Shown: positions 21,311 through 33,744 of the stretch, piece after piece | Layout: each line of letters opens with the position of its first letter | Numbering within the stretch: position 1 is the stretch's first letter | DNA from: Wurfbainia villosa | Lineage: Eukaryota; Streptophyta; Magnoliopsida; Zingiberales; Zingiberaceae | Length of the DNA stretch: 64,000 nucleotides | NCBI GenBank assembly: GCA_025175895.1 | Contig: CM045993.1 | Coordinates: 62,190,621 to 62,254,620, forward strand | Direction of reading: 5' to 3' | The notes under the pieces: generated by a model | Database searches by the model: none | The model's input: only the letters and a program-made list of their open reading frames with translations | What the model was told of the DNA's origin: nothing | Position numbers and translations under genes: made by a program

Positions 21311-22130
21311 ATGGCTTTCAACCCACTTGCTGTGATATTAAAAGAAAATAAACTTACTGGAACAAACTACATTGATTGGAAAAGAAATCTGGATATTGTC
21401 TTAACTGTGGAGGAGTACAAATTTGTACTCTTCGAGGTCTATCCTCCTAAGCCCACCGATGACTCTGATGAAAAGGAGAAAGAAAGTTATAAGAAATGGA
21501 TCAAGGCAGATGAGATGGCGCGGTGTTACATTTTGGCATCTATGTCAAATGTGCTGCAACATCAGCATCAGGCCATGGCCACAGCTTATGACATGATGTT
21601 CAATCTCAAGGAACTTTTCGAACATCAGAGTAGGCCGGCTAGACAGAAGGCGATGAGAAACTTGATGACGACCACCATGATCGAGGGAACACCCGTTAGG
21701 GATCATGTTCTCAAGATGATGGCTCATCTTAATGAGATGGAAGTCCTCGGAGCTGAGATCGATGGGGAAACCCAGGTCGATATCATTCTCCAGTCTCTGC
21801 CTAGGAGTTTTGAGCAGTTCTGCCTCAACTACAACATGAACAAGAGGTTGTATTCATTGGCGGAGCTTCTGACAGAACTCCAGGCGGCAGAGGGGCTTTT
21901 TCATCAAAGCGCTCAAGTCATGGTTGCTCAGAAAGTTTCTTCTTCTAAACCGAAAGGTAAGAAGAAGAAGAAACAAGGTGGAGCATAGAAAGTGGCAGTG
22001 GGACCTCAGGCAGAAGTGAAGAAGCCGAAAGGCAAGTGCTTCACTTGCAAGCAGACTGGACATTGGAAGGCGGACTGTCCTCGCCGAAAGAACAAAGGTA
22101 TATCTTCTTTTTTAGTTGTTGAAACATGTT
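21311..22130 (+). pseudogene. gag of A, one stop
   Basis: ATG at 21311 follows the leader. Copia-type Gag core (TNYIDWKRNLDIVLT; DMMFNLKELF; GTPVRDHVLKMMAHL; ILQSLPRSFEQF), then a lysine run KGKKKKKQ. TAG at 21986-21988 (AAG in B) stops it before the zinc knuckle CFTCKQTGHWKADC (22037-22078). The capsid part alone would be 225 residues. It would build particles if expressed, but lacks the nucleic-acid-binding end. Confidence 0.9.
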
Positions 22131-25100
22131 TAGCGGTGTTATCTACCAGTGCCTGGTGTGTAGATACAGGAGCCACTGATCATGTCTGCAAAACTTTGCC
22201 GGGGTTCCAGGAAAGCCGATGACTAGCTGAGGGAGAGATTACCGTCTTCCTGGGCAATGCTTCAAAGGTGGCGGCTATTGCAGTGGGAGACGTTTATTTA
22301 TCTTTTGATAGGAATAAAGTTTTGGTTTTGAGAAATTGTCTTTATGTACCTACTTTTAGAAAGAATTTAATTTCAGTTTCTAAATTGTTTATGGATGGAT
22401 ATTCTGTTTCTTTTAATGACAAAGTGGTTATAAAAAGGAATAGGGAGATTATCTATTCTGGTACATTGGTTGGCAATTTGTATACTCTTGAAAAAAAAAT
22501 TCCCACGGTGCATATAGAAGTAAATAACTCATCTTCTAAGTATAATAAGAGAAAAGAACCTTCGAAAATGAATCAGACATATCTTTGGCATCTAAGGCTT
22601 GGTCATATTAACCTGAGCAGAATTCAAAGGTTGATAGCTGATGGACCTTTGGGTTCATTAGTGGTGGAGGATATCCCAACCTGCAAATCTTGCTTGGAAG
22701 GTAAAATGACCAAGAGGCCTTTCAAGGCCAAGGGGTATAGAGCCAAAGATGTGTTAGAATTGGTTCATTCTGATTTGAGCGGTCCTATGTCTATCCAGGC
22801 AAGAGGTGGCTTTGAATACTTCATCTCTTTTATAGACGATTATTCAAGGTATTGGTACATTTACTTGATGCGCCGCAAGTCTGAATGCTTTGACAGGTTC
22901 AAAGAATTCAAGGCTGATGTGGAGAACCGTCAAGGTAAGAGTATCAAGACCCTACGATCTGATCATGGTGGTGAGTACCTCTTGGGAGAGTTTAGGAATT
23001 ACTTATCAGAGGCTGGGATTCAACACCCAATTGTCCGCACTGGGCACACCCCAGCGGAATGGTGTGGCGGAGTAAAGGAATAGGACTCTTATGGAGATGA
23101 TCAGATTGATGATGAGTTATTTTGAGTTACCTGTTTCGTTCTGGGGGTTTGCACTGGATACGACAATGTATACTCTGAACTTGGTTCCATCTAAATCAGT
23201 ACCTTCTACCCCTGTAGAATTGTGGACTGGACGAAAGCCTAGTCTGAGACATATTCGGATATGGGGGAGTCCAGCACATGTGCTGAAGGCTGATGCTGAT
23301 AAGTTGGAACCTCGTACAGAAGTGTGCATGTTTGTTGGCTACCCTAAGGGAACGAAAGGTGGTTTATTTTATAATCCTAGAGATCAGAGGGTGATCGTTA
23401 GCACGAACACCAGATTTCTAGAGGAGGATTATGTAATAAACCACAAGCCCAAGAGTAGGATTGTTCTTGAGGAGTTGACAGGGGAAGTCCCGACTTCAGT
23501 ACCACCGGTACAAGAGGAGATATCACAAGTCACTGCACCGCGTGTCACAGAGCATACACAGGAGGCACCTCGTCGTAGTGGGAGGGTTGTTAGACAACCC
23601 GAGAGATTCATGTTTTTGGGAGAGTCTTCGGACTTAGTCCCTGGTGAACATGAACCTGATCCCTGGACATATGACGAGGTACTCCAAGATAGAGATGCGG
23701 TATCTTGGCAAAGAACGATGAATTCAGAGATAGAATCTATGGATTCTAATCAGGTCTGGAAGCTAGTAGAGCCACCCGATGGTGTAAAAGCCATTGGATG
23801 CAAGTGGATCTACAAGAGAAAGAGAGGGGTAGATGGGAAGGTTGAGACCTTCAAAGCTAGGCTTGTTGCGAAAGGGTATACTCAGAAAGAGGGTATCGAT
23901 TATGAGGAGACCTTTTCGCCGGTAGCTATGCTTAAGTCTATCCGGATTCTCTTATCTATAGCTGCTCATATGGATTATGAGATTTGGCAGATGGATGTCA
24001 AGACAGCTTTCCCTAACGGAAGTCTTGAGGAGAACATCTATATTCGGCAACCAGAGGGATTCATTGCTAAAGGCAAAGAGCATCTTGTATGTAAGCTTAA
24101 TCGGTCCATTTATGGATTGAAGCAAGCTTCTAGATCTTGGAACATCCGCTTTGATGAGGTAATCCAGTCATATGGATTTATTCAAAGTCCGGATGAGCCT
24201 TGTGTATACAAGAGATGTGACGGAAATGTAGTGGTGTTTCTTGTACTATACGTAGATGACATTTTGTTAGTTGGCAACAATATCAAAGTGTTATCAGACG
24301 TAAGCGTATGGTTGTCCAAACAGTTTGACTTGAAGGACTTGGGAGAAGTGGGACACATCCTTGGGATCAAAGTTATAAGGGATCGCAAGAAAAGGATGTT
24401 GTGCTTATCTCAAGCTTCATACATTGACACTATCCTTGCTCGTTTTAGCATGCAGAACTCCAAGAAAGGGTTTCTACCTTTTAGGCATGGAGTTCCTTTA
24501 TCTAAAGAGATGTGTCCCAAAACATCAAAGGAGATAGAGGACATGAAATCGGTTCCTTATGCTTCGGCAGTAGGAAGCCTCATGTATGCTATTCTATGTA
24601 CGAGACTAGATATCTTCTTTGTCGTGGGCTGGTTAGCAAATATCAGAGTAATCCTGGACAGGGACATTGGACTGCGGTAAAGCATATATTGAAGTACCTG
24701 AGAAGGACTAGGGATTATATGCTGGTTTACGAGGCAGATCAATTAGTCCCTGTGGGATACACGGATTCTAATTTCCAATCAGATAGGGATAACAGTAAGT
24801 CTACCTTGGGTTTTGTGTTTACCTTTGGAGGTGGAGCCATAGTATGGAGGAGTGTCAAGAAATAATGCGTGGCGGACTCTACCATGGAAGCTAAGTATGT
24901 GGCAGCCTCTGAGGGAACCAAGGAAGCTGTATGGATCAGGAACTTCTTGATGGACTTGGATGTGATTCCTGGTTTGCCCAGAACTATCACAATTTATTGT
25001 GATAACAGTGGTGCAGTTGCAAACTCGAAGGAACCACGAGCCCATAAGGCGAGTAAACACATAGAGCGCAAGTACCACCTGATACGAGAGATCGTAAAGA

Positions 25101-25228
25101 GAGGGGAAGTAGCTGTCGCCAAGATTGCATCAGAGGATAACCTGGCGGATCCATTCACTAAGGCCCTTCCAGCGAAAGCGTTTGATAGGCATGTGGAGGA
25201 CATGGGGATCAGATGTATGGCAGTGTGA
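22131..25228 (+). pseudogene. pol of A: protease, integrase, RT, RNase H, several breaks
   Basis: Protease DTGATDH at about 22163 is intact, then TGA at 22220-22222 (CGA in B). Integrase: WHLRLGH and CKSCLEGK zinc residues, core HSDLSGP and LRSDHGGE. An extra base near 23021 shifts the frame before the catalytic glutamate (NGVAE is in the next frame). RT (23091 on) keeps SIYGLKQAS and YVDD (24249-24260), with a lost base near 24628. RNase H: GYTDSNF, then TAA at 24863-24865, then YCDNSGA, and an end at VEDMGIRCMAV. In order this is copia pol; the protein cannot be made whole. Confidence 0.92.
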
Positions 25229-25249
25229 TGACAGTATAGTCTTTTAGTA

Positions 25250-25261
25250 TAAGTGGGAGAT
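25250..25261 (+). other. Polypurine tract of A
   Basis: AAGTGGGAGAT directly precedes the middle LTR. Confidence 0.8.
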
Positions 25262-27378
25262 TATTGGAATGTATACTGAAAGCCTAGCTCTTTTTGTATG
25301 AACATTTTTATTTTAAAATAAGAATCACATGATCATTGTTTTCACTTTATATATTTATTATATGTGTGCATATTGTCTAATATTTTACATTATAGATTAC
25401 ATGGTGCTTGGTGTGGCACAGAAGATCATGTTATCAGTCCCTTGTAGAATATAAGTAAAGGCTCACAACCAAGATGGTTTTGGACAAACCATTAGCATGG
25501 TTGTAGTGAAGCTTGGTATTGTTTTGTCTTGAACATAGAGTTACACTAGTTCACTTAGGTGTATTGAGCAGGACCGACATAGAGGTGATTCAATTTATTG
25601 CTGACTACATAATTGAATCGGACCTCGGATATTATGTTGTATATGCTCTTAATCCCGATATAATAATGGGCACATGTACTTAGTATTTATTTCTTTTATT
25701 TACCAGAGGGTGAGATTTAGATGGATTAAATCAATATGCCTGATAAGTTGAGAAATGATATTATTTACATGGTGTACTGTTGATTATAGGAGGAAACCGT
25801 GTCCTATATACTAGGTTGATGATGTCCCCTTGAGGAGCTCATAAGGTTCATCATGTAAACCCAGCTGGTTGACTTAGTCAACATGATGATAAGGTTGAGT
25901 GGTACTACTCGAGGAGTTAGATGTTAATTAATTGATGGTCAGTAAATCAATTAATTGACGGACATTCGATATCTTAAACACGGGGAGATGGATGTACAAA
26001 TAATATATGGAGCCCATATTGATTTATGGGGGTTGGTGAGGTAATTCAATGATGATCCTCTAGTGGTATGGAACATCATTGATGGATCAAGTTTGTGTGA
26101 TTCCGATCCATCGGGTGGCCAAGATCCAACTCCTCCTCATGGTCCCTATCGTAGCCTAATATAATCCTCATGAACTCTTGATCCAAAAATGGAAACAAAA
26201 CCCTAGATCCGACGGTTGTGATGAAACCCTAGATCCGACGATTGGGATGAAACCCTAGATCCGACGGTTGGGATGAAACCCTAGATCCGACGGTTGGGAT
26301 GAAACCCTAGATCCGACGATTTGGATGAAACCCTAGATCCGACGGTTGGGATGAAACCCTAGATCTGACGGTTGGGATGAAACCCTAGATCCGATGGTTG
26401 GGATGAAACCCTAGATCCGACGGTTGGGATGAAACCCTAGATCCGACGGTGGAGATTAAATCCCTAGATCCGACGGTGGAGATTAAATCCCTAGATCCGA
26501 TGGTGGAGATTAAAGGAGGCTTAAGCCCAATTCTATAAATAGAGGGCTAAGGCTTGGGCGGCAAGGGTGGTTCTTTTGGATTAGGGTTTTCCCTCTCATG
26601 TGTTTTAGGCGGCTAGGGTTTGGTGTGGTTTGGGCGGCAACAAGGAAGGAGATTAGGGTTTCCTCCTTTTCTTCTTGGTGGCCGGCGCTCACTCCTTCCT
26701 CCTCCTAGTTTTGGCCGGCCCTCTTCCTCCTCCTTTTCTTCTTGGTGGCCGGTGGTTCTCCAATCCATTGGTGGCCGGCGCTTCACCCATTCATTGGTAG
26801 CCGGCGGCAACATTGTCACAAGGTTGTTCGGCGCTCAACCATTCACTCCTTGGCTGGCGGTTACATCGAGCTCCTTAGCTTGGTGGCCGGTTCTAGAAAG
26901 GAGAAGGAGTTTTGTTTCGTTCTTCTCTTTGTTCGCAGCGAACAAGGAAGGGAAGAACGTGATCTAGGAGGCTTCTACTCATGGAGGATCTTCGCCCACA
27001 CGACGTCCACGAGGAGGATAGGACATACGATAGAAGATCGTGAGGTATAAAAGTTTTACAACTTTATTTTCTGATCTTAGCATGTTCTTTTATGTGTTGA
27101 TTATACAAGTGTGCATTTGTATATATTTTGTATAATCATGGACCCCGAAGACGAACACAAAAACCGGAGATCCATCCGTCGTCTCTTCCGCGGCTAATCA
27201 ACTAGAAGAGTTGTGTTGCTTGAACAACTAGTTTGTTCAAGCGATCACTCAAGTTATTAGCACAACGACGAAGTGGTTGTTCTTAGGAAACTCATCCCAT
27301 CCGGATTAGTTTTTTCATTAGTTAAAATTTTAATCCGGGGACATGGGAGCCAATGAGCCTCCGAAGCAACTCCCTACA
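25262..27378 (+). repeat. LTR 2, shared by A and B
   Basis: 2117 bp. It acts as the 3' LTR of A (polypurine tract before it) and the 5' LTR of B (primer-binding site after it). Its first dinucleotide is TA instead of TG. In the first 165 bases I count about eight differences from LTR 1. No target duplication separates it from either interior, as expected for a shared LTR. Confidence 0.93.
26197..26514 (+). repeat. 26-bp telo-box-like minisatellite, LTR 2
   Basis: Nine AAACCCTAGATCCGACGG-type units plus three variant units, more than in LTR 1. TATA box TATAAATA at 26534-26541. Confidence 0.85.
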
Positions 27379-27380
27379 GT

Positions 27381-27393
27381 TGGTATCAGAGCC
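27381..27393 (+). other. Primer-binding site of B
   Basis: TGGTATCAGAGCC two bases after LTR 2; shows LTR 2 starts a second interior. Confidence 0.9.
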
Positions 27394-28218
27394 ACGGTTT
27401 CCAGTTTTGTGTGTTTTGGATTGAGTTACTTTTATGCACATATCATATATTGAGTATGCCGGATAATAGTAGGATGTGCGTAGGCTAACTTTTTGGTTGC
27501 AGGCATAAGATCCGACTATTATGGCTATTTGTGTGTATGTGATTGTTTTGTGTGTGATTGTATGTATATTATTTGAATCCTCGGGGTTGACGAGGCTAGA
27601 TTAGTATTTAATTTTTGTAATTAAATACGACATTGTTTAGCCACTCATTTTAGTTTACTTTCGATCTAGATTATTTGTACACTCCTTCGTGGAGTATAGG
27701 ATTGATGGATGTAAATTAAAATAGTTTATCTCGGATCGGATCTCTTTGGTGACTTGCGCACGGGAAGAGATGGAGCGGACGAGGTGGCGACACGATGGGA
27801 TGCGTATTGGAGAACAATGTCATAATAGTTGGAAAAATTCTGTTTTTTCCATATTTATTGCTTATTTTTTTTTATGCATGTTGTGTATGCTTAAAAAATT
27901 CCTCATTTTCAATTTACTAAGTGGGAGAGGGATATTTTAATTAATTCCCGCGGCCTCCATTACAATTTGACGTCTGATGCAACAAACTTGCGTGTCGGCT
28001 CTGAGTGCCTTCCTCCCTGTGGACGGGTTTGTTTGCGGATCACTAGATCAAATAATGGTTATAGAAAATTATCTAGGAGCATGTGTACTTCCACAGCGGT
28101 AAGGCACACAATCCGAAATAATTCCCTTAGTATCGTGTAATGGTGCACACTTAGATGCAAATAAAAGTATCCTCCCCATCGGATTCACTGCTTTTATTTG
28201 TAGGGCCAAAGAGGAACC
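27394..28218 (+). other. Leader of B, left part
   Basis: Closely matches 20263-21085 of A. No gene seen. It is cut at GAGGAACC by G and resumes at 37147 (GAACCAACTATT) up to the gag ATG at 37374. Confidence 0.8.
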
Positions 28219-29282
28219 TGTAGGATCGAAATGAGCACTAGAGGGGGGGTGAATAGCACAAAATGGTTTTTCTTTTCTTTTGTTGTAAAAACGATAAGTG
28301 AGAGATAAATGCAGCGAAAAAGAGATGGACACAAGGAGTTTTACTTGGTTCACAGCCAACCGGCTACTAATCCAAGGCCCTAATGGTCCTAGACCACGCA
28401 CGGAGGGCAATCACTAAAACACTCCTCCTCGTTGGAGTTAGGAGTTACGATTACAAAACTTTCGACAAAAACACAAGGATGAGAGACAAGCCCCTCTCTC
28501 CTTTTTGATATAAAAGCTCGAAAAAACACAACTTAAATTAATTGACTAAAACGATTACCAACACTTTAACGGTGAAGCTTCGTGTTGGCAGCACTTCGTT
28601 GTAGTAGCGTCGTCGTAGAAGAGCGGCGTTATGGAGGCGTTTGAGAGCTTTGTAATAATTGTTATCTAAGATGTGAAGCACCTCCCTCTATTTGAAGCCT
28701 TGTCCGCCCATTTGAGATCCGACCACCTCACCACCAATTGAGGGATAAGTTTCCACCTTGCTTTTGACCGGCCACCTCACCAAGATTTGGGGGATAAGTT
28801 GCCACCTTGCTTTTAGTTCCTTTTGCCCATTTTCAGGATACTTTAGTTATTTAATTTTATTTCAATTCGAGTTCTAATTTTAATTCGAATTCGAATAAAT
28901 TCGAATTCTAATTTTAATTCGAATTAGAGTAACTTCGATTGGTGGATAAGTTCAAACAAGGGTTAGCTCAAAGCAATATGTAGAAATATTAAATGTGATG
29001 GATTTAGATGGTTTCTAACCATCCGATCTCGACTTAGACTTTCATGGAAAGTTTTGGGTCGGATTGTCGCCTAAGATCAACTCCTAAACGGAGGATCCGA
29101 CCTCACTTACGCTCGTCGGACACGAGTCTTACCTTGCACTTACTGTGTCGCAGATCTCTAACTCAAGCTTAACCTATTTCTGCACACTCAAGTAGACTCA
29201 TGAGATAACAAAATAGACTTAACCTTGTGTCTTTGCTATAATCAAAACACATGTTCGATTTCGGTGCCTCACTGCACCAACA
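28219..29282 (-). repeat. 3' LTR of G
   Basis: On the minus strand it runs TGTTGGTGCAG to GATCCTACA. A C-tract near its 3' end has seven bases here (28243-28249) but eleven in the other LTR. The solo LTR at 45784 is a relative. Confidence 0.92.
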
Positions 29283-29296
29283 ATCTCCCCCTTTTT
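29283..29296 (-). other. Polypurine tract of G
   Basis: Minus strand reads AAAAAGGGGGAGAT, identical to that of F. Confidence 0.85.
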
Positions 29297-30186
29297 GATC
29301 TATGGCAAAAACACACAAAGTTAAGGAAATTAAGTGCATGAAACAGTAAAGACATGAAGCAAAAGTAGGGGTAGTAAAAATATTTCTCAAGTTCTCCCCT
29401 TAGAGGAACCCTCCCCCTTGACTGAGGGTGAGTACTTGAAAAAGACTTTTAGTTCTCCAAACACAAAAGATAACGAGTTAAGTAAATGGCATTACTTAAC
29501 TTAGGCTCCTTAGAGTCAAAAATAAGTGCAAGTTAAGTTATCAAAAGTTAAGTCAAAAGGTTAATTATTCAAAAGGTTTAACTTTTGATTTCTTAACTTG
29601 GGCCTTTAAAGTTTTCAATTCCGAAGAGTTGAAACCTAAACCTTACTCCCCCTTAACTTAGGCCAGAATCAAAGTTTTAAGTTAAGTTATCAAATTCAAA
29701 AATTTGAATTTATTGAACCTTAACTTTGGCTTTTTCTCCCCCTTTTGACATAAATCAAGAAAAAAAAGTGGGGGGGGGGGGGGGGGGGGTTTAAGAAAAA
29801 CCAAAGTCCAAGCATGATGATTTTGAAAATAGTATGTGAAAATAATTCATCTAAATGTTCAACTCTAGTTTGACTTGATTGAAATGATATTATCAACAAG
29901 TCCTGATTAGAGTTGGTTAATATTAGTTGCATATTTATACTCCGAGGTTCATATTGACGCACTTGATCTACATCTTGGAACCTGGAGTAGGGTCCTAACA
30001 TCTCACGCCGTTCTAGGTGGCTTAATACACAAACACATTAACCCTATGTGTTGGCTCCTTAAATCTATAGGATCATGATATCTAGGGGAAGTCCTAAACT
30101 AGTTCCATTTGCATAAAGAAAAAAATGAGAAAAATAAAATTCGAAAATAAAATTTTTGAAAATAGCATTTGAAAACTTTTGCTAAC
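29297..30186 (-). other. 3' non-coding region of G with C20 tract
   Basis: No env-like frame and no gene. The plus strand has twenty G in a row (29770-29789). Otherwise AT-rich, with repeats of AAGTTAAG. Confidence 0.7.
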
Positions 30187-33100
30187 CTATTCTATTACGC
30201 ACAAGTCCAATTTTCGTCTCAAGAGACTAAATTCGGCTTTGGGTAGTGGTTTAGTAAATAGGTCTGCTAGGTTAGACTTCGAGTCAACATATTCGAGTTG
30301 TATGGAGCCGTTGGCTACATGTTCTCGAATGAAATGGTGTTTTACCTCTATATGCTTTGTCCTTGAATGGCATATAGGGTTCTTAGTTAGATTTATCGAA
30401 CTTATGTTGTCTACAAAAATTTTAGTTTTGGAGAAGTCCAACCTAAGGTCTCGGAGAGTGTGCTTCATCCAAAGAAGCTGAGTTACACACTCACCCATCG
30501 CAACGTATTCGGCTTCGGTGGTAGATAAGGCAACACAATGTTGCTTCCTACTGCACCAACTCACTAGACTCGAGCCGAGTAGTTGACAACAACCACTCGT
30601 GCTCTTTCTATCGAGTTTACTACCGGCATAATCCGAATCGGAGTAGCCGATTAGTTCGAACTCCGTAGATCTAGGGTACCAAATACCAACGTTAAGTGTA
30701 CCCTTAAGATATCTAAGGATACGCTTAACTAGGGTTAGGTGAGACTCCTTAGCACAGGTTTGAAACCTGGCACACATACTTACTGCTAATAGGATGTCGG
30801 GTCGACTCGCAGTTAAGTATAGGAGACTTCATATCGCGCTCCTATAGTACTTTAAGTCAATGGACTTACTTTCTAGGTCTTCTCCTATGTTAACATTAAT
30901 CACCATTGGGGTGTTTATTATCTTAGCGTCTTGCATTCCAAATCTTTTAATTAACTCCTTAGTGTATTTTTGTTGATATAGGTATATACCATCCTTAGTT
31001 TGTTTAATTTGTAGACCTAAAAAGAAACTTAACTCGCCTACCAAGTTCATTTCGAACTCACTTTCCATGAGTGAAACGAACTCGTTTAGTAAGGCTGAGT
31101 TAGAGGTTCCAAAAATTATATCGTCTACGTAAATTTGAGCAATGAATATTTCTTTACCTAAGGTTTTTACGAAGAGAGTTGGGTAAACTAAGCCTTGGTT
31201 AAACCCTTTTGACTTAAGATGGATTGAAAGTCTCTCGTACCAAGCTCGAGGAGCTTGTTTAAGTCCATAGAGAGCTTTCTTAAGTTTTAGAACATGGTCG
31301 GGTTTATCTAGATTTTTGAATCTGGGGGGTTGGCTAACATAAACTTCTTCTTTAATGTATCCATTTAGGAATGCCGACTTAACATCCATTTGAAACAGCT
31401 TAAATCCTCGATGTGCGGCATAAGCTAGCAACATTCGAATGGATTCGAGTCTAGCTACTGGGGCATAGGTTTCGTCGTAATCTAAGCCTTCGACTTGACT
31501 AAACCCTTTGGCGACTAACCTAGCCTTGTTTCTAACTACTTCACCTTTATCATCAAGCTTATTTCGAAACACCCACCTTGTTCCAATTATCGTTTTGTCT
31601 TTAGGTGGTGGTACTAATTCCCACACTTCATTCCTAGTAAATTGAGCTAGCTCTTCTTGCATTGCAATAATCCAATCGGGATCAAGAAGAGCTTGTTCAA
31701 TTGATTTGGGTTCTATCTTTGAAATTAAGGAAATTTGACTAAGGTTCCTATAGGATGCTCTAGTTCGAACTTCTAGATTAGGATCTCCTATCACTTGATC
31801 GATAGGGTGGTTAGTCTGAATCCTAGATTGGGTTGGGTTTGTGTCACCTAATGCTTGATCAATGGGGTGACTTGGTTGAACACTAGTTTGACTCGGATCA
31901 CTTGTCACTTGGTCGACAAGAGAAGTTGGTTGATGTGGATTAGACTCAATCTCAGGGTCGGAGACGAGTTTGGTATCAGTGGGCTCAACACTTAGGGTCA
32001 TTAAGGGTTTTGTAGGTTCGGGTACTTCATCGAACACTACATTAATAGTCTCTTCGACTTTAAGGGTATCGTGGTTATATATCCTATAGGCCCTACTCGT
32101 GGTTGAGTATCCTAAGAAGATTCCGGTGGAGGTTTTGGATTTGAATTTCCCTAGGTGGTTCTTAGTGTTTAAGATATGTACTTTACATCCAAATACCCTA
32201 AAGTACTTGATGTTGGGTACTTTATTGTGATAAATCTCGTACGAGGTCTTAAGGTGCCTCTTTACCATAAGGATCCTATTCTGGACATAGCAAGCCGTGC
32301 TAACGGCTTCTGCCTAAAACCTATCAGGTAGGTCGTATTCGTTCAACATGGTCCTAGCAGCTTCTTGTAGAGTTCGGTTTTTCCGCTCCACTAGGCCATT
32401 TTGTTGAGGGGTCCTAGGGCAAGAGAATTCATGGTGGTATCCGTTTAGGTTACAAAAGTCGGTGAACCTTTGATTTTCGAATTCACCACCATGATCGCTT
32501 CTAAGTTTTTTAACCTTAAGGTTTTTTTGATTCTCGATTAATTTGAATAGATTGATTAATTGATCTAGGATATCATTTTTATGTTTAATGAACCTAACCC
32601 AGGTAAACCTGGAGTAGTCATCAATTATGACTAAGCAATATTGACTTCTATTGAATGACTTGGCTCCATGTGAATCGAATAGATCCATATGCAGGAGCTC
32701 AAGTACACTTGAGGTTCGTTCTTGGTTAGTTAACTTGTGTTGTGTCGTAGGTTGTTTTCCTTGTTGACAAGCATTACAGATTTTATTAACCAAATTGTTG
32801 AGGTTGGGTAAGCCTCTGACTAAGCCACTCTGACTCATCTTGTGGACGAGTCTTGGGTGCGAGTGACCGAGTCGTCGGTGCCACAACCATGATTCCTCTT
32901 CCTGTGTCATAAGACATTTGCTTGAGGATTTGATTAAGTTAATTGTATAAATGTTATTTGTCCTAGTTCCTTTGAGTATTGTTTTAGCTATTTTATTTGT
33001 TTTAATTACACATTCATTTTTTAAAAATATGACCTTATAGTTATTGTCACATAATTGGCTTACGCTAAGCAGGTTATATTCAAAATTCTCTACAAGTAAT

Positions 33101-33276
33101 ACATTTTTAATAACAAAATTCGAGGTAAGCTCGATATCACCTGATCCGATGATTTTGAGCTTGCCTTTATTCCTAAAGGCTACCGATCCTTGTCGTTTGA
33201 ATCGAAGCTTCGTGAATTTGAGTTGATCCCCAGTCATGTGTCGGGAGCAACCACTGTCCAACATCCATTGATCCTA
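30187..33276 (-). pseudogene. pol of G: protease, integrase, RT, RNase H with two in-frame stops
   Basis: Read from high to low coordinates: protease LDSGCSRHMTGD (from 33264); integrase zinc residues WHRRLGH and CNACQQGK; core LLHMDLF, LRSDHGGE, NGLVER. TAG (32314-32316) stands where tryptophan is usual (F-W-AEAV). RT has WVFRNKLD, ALYGLKQAPRAW and YVDD (31120-31131). TGA at 30829-30831 replaces a glycine codon. RNase H has YSDSDYAG, STTEAEYVA and FVDNISS. All three blocks are in one frame, so only two point changes plus a TAG just before the protease block it. Loss of function looks recent. Confidence 0.92.
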
Positions 33277-33744
33277 CACACAAGGTGGTTGGATTGGATG
33301 TTAGATTTTTTTTTTTAAATATTGGTTGTAAGTTGTTAAACCTAGGTCATCTCACCTGTGTCTATATGATCAAGCATGTTATACTTATGTGTTTTTTGTG
33401 AGATGACTTCCAATTAAGTTGATTAAGTGCATTTAGGTTCAAGTAATTTTATGTTAGATTTGGATTTGACCCTAGGCTTGTCAAGTTTACCTTTTCAAGA
33501 TCATGACTTCCAGGTCATGGCGAAGCACAGGGGCCTTCTTTTATCGGATCATCGACCACTTCCTTAGACAAAGCCATTTTCAAGAAAATGATGACTTGAC
33601 TCACCTAAGACTATTTCCTAGTCTAACTGGTTATTTTTTAAAAGAGGCTCCCCGAGGCTCAATCTTTTCAAAGGATTTTAGTTAGTTATGTACGTGTTCT
33701 AAGTGAGTTCACAAGTTTTAAAAAAAATTCTAAGCATGCAATTT

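Noticed and set aside
29297..30186. Possible env-like gene in SIRE-like element G
   Set aside because: No frame of useful length or membrane segment on the element's sense strand between RNase H and the polypurine tract.
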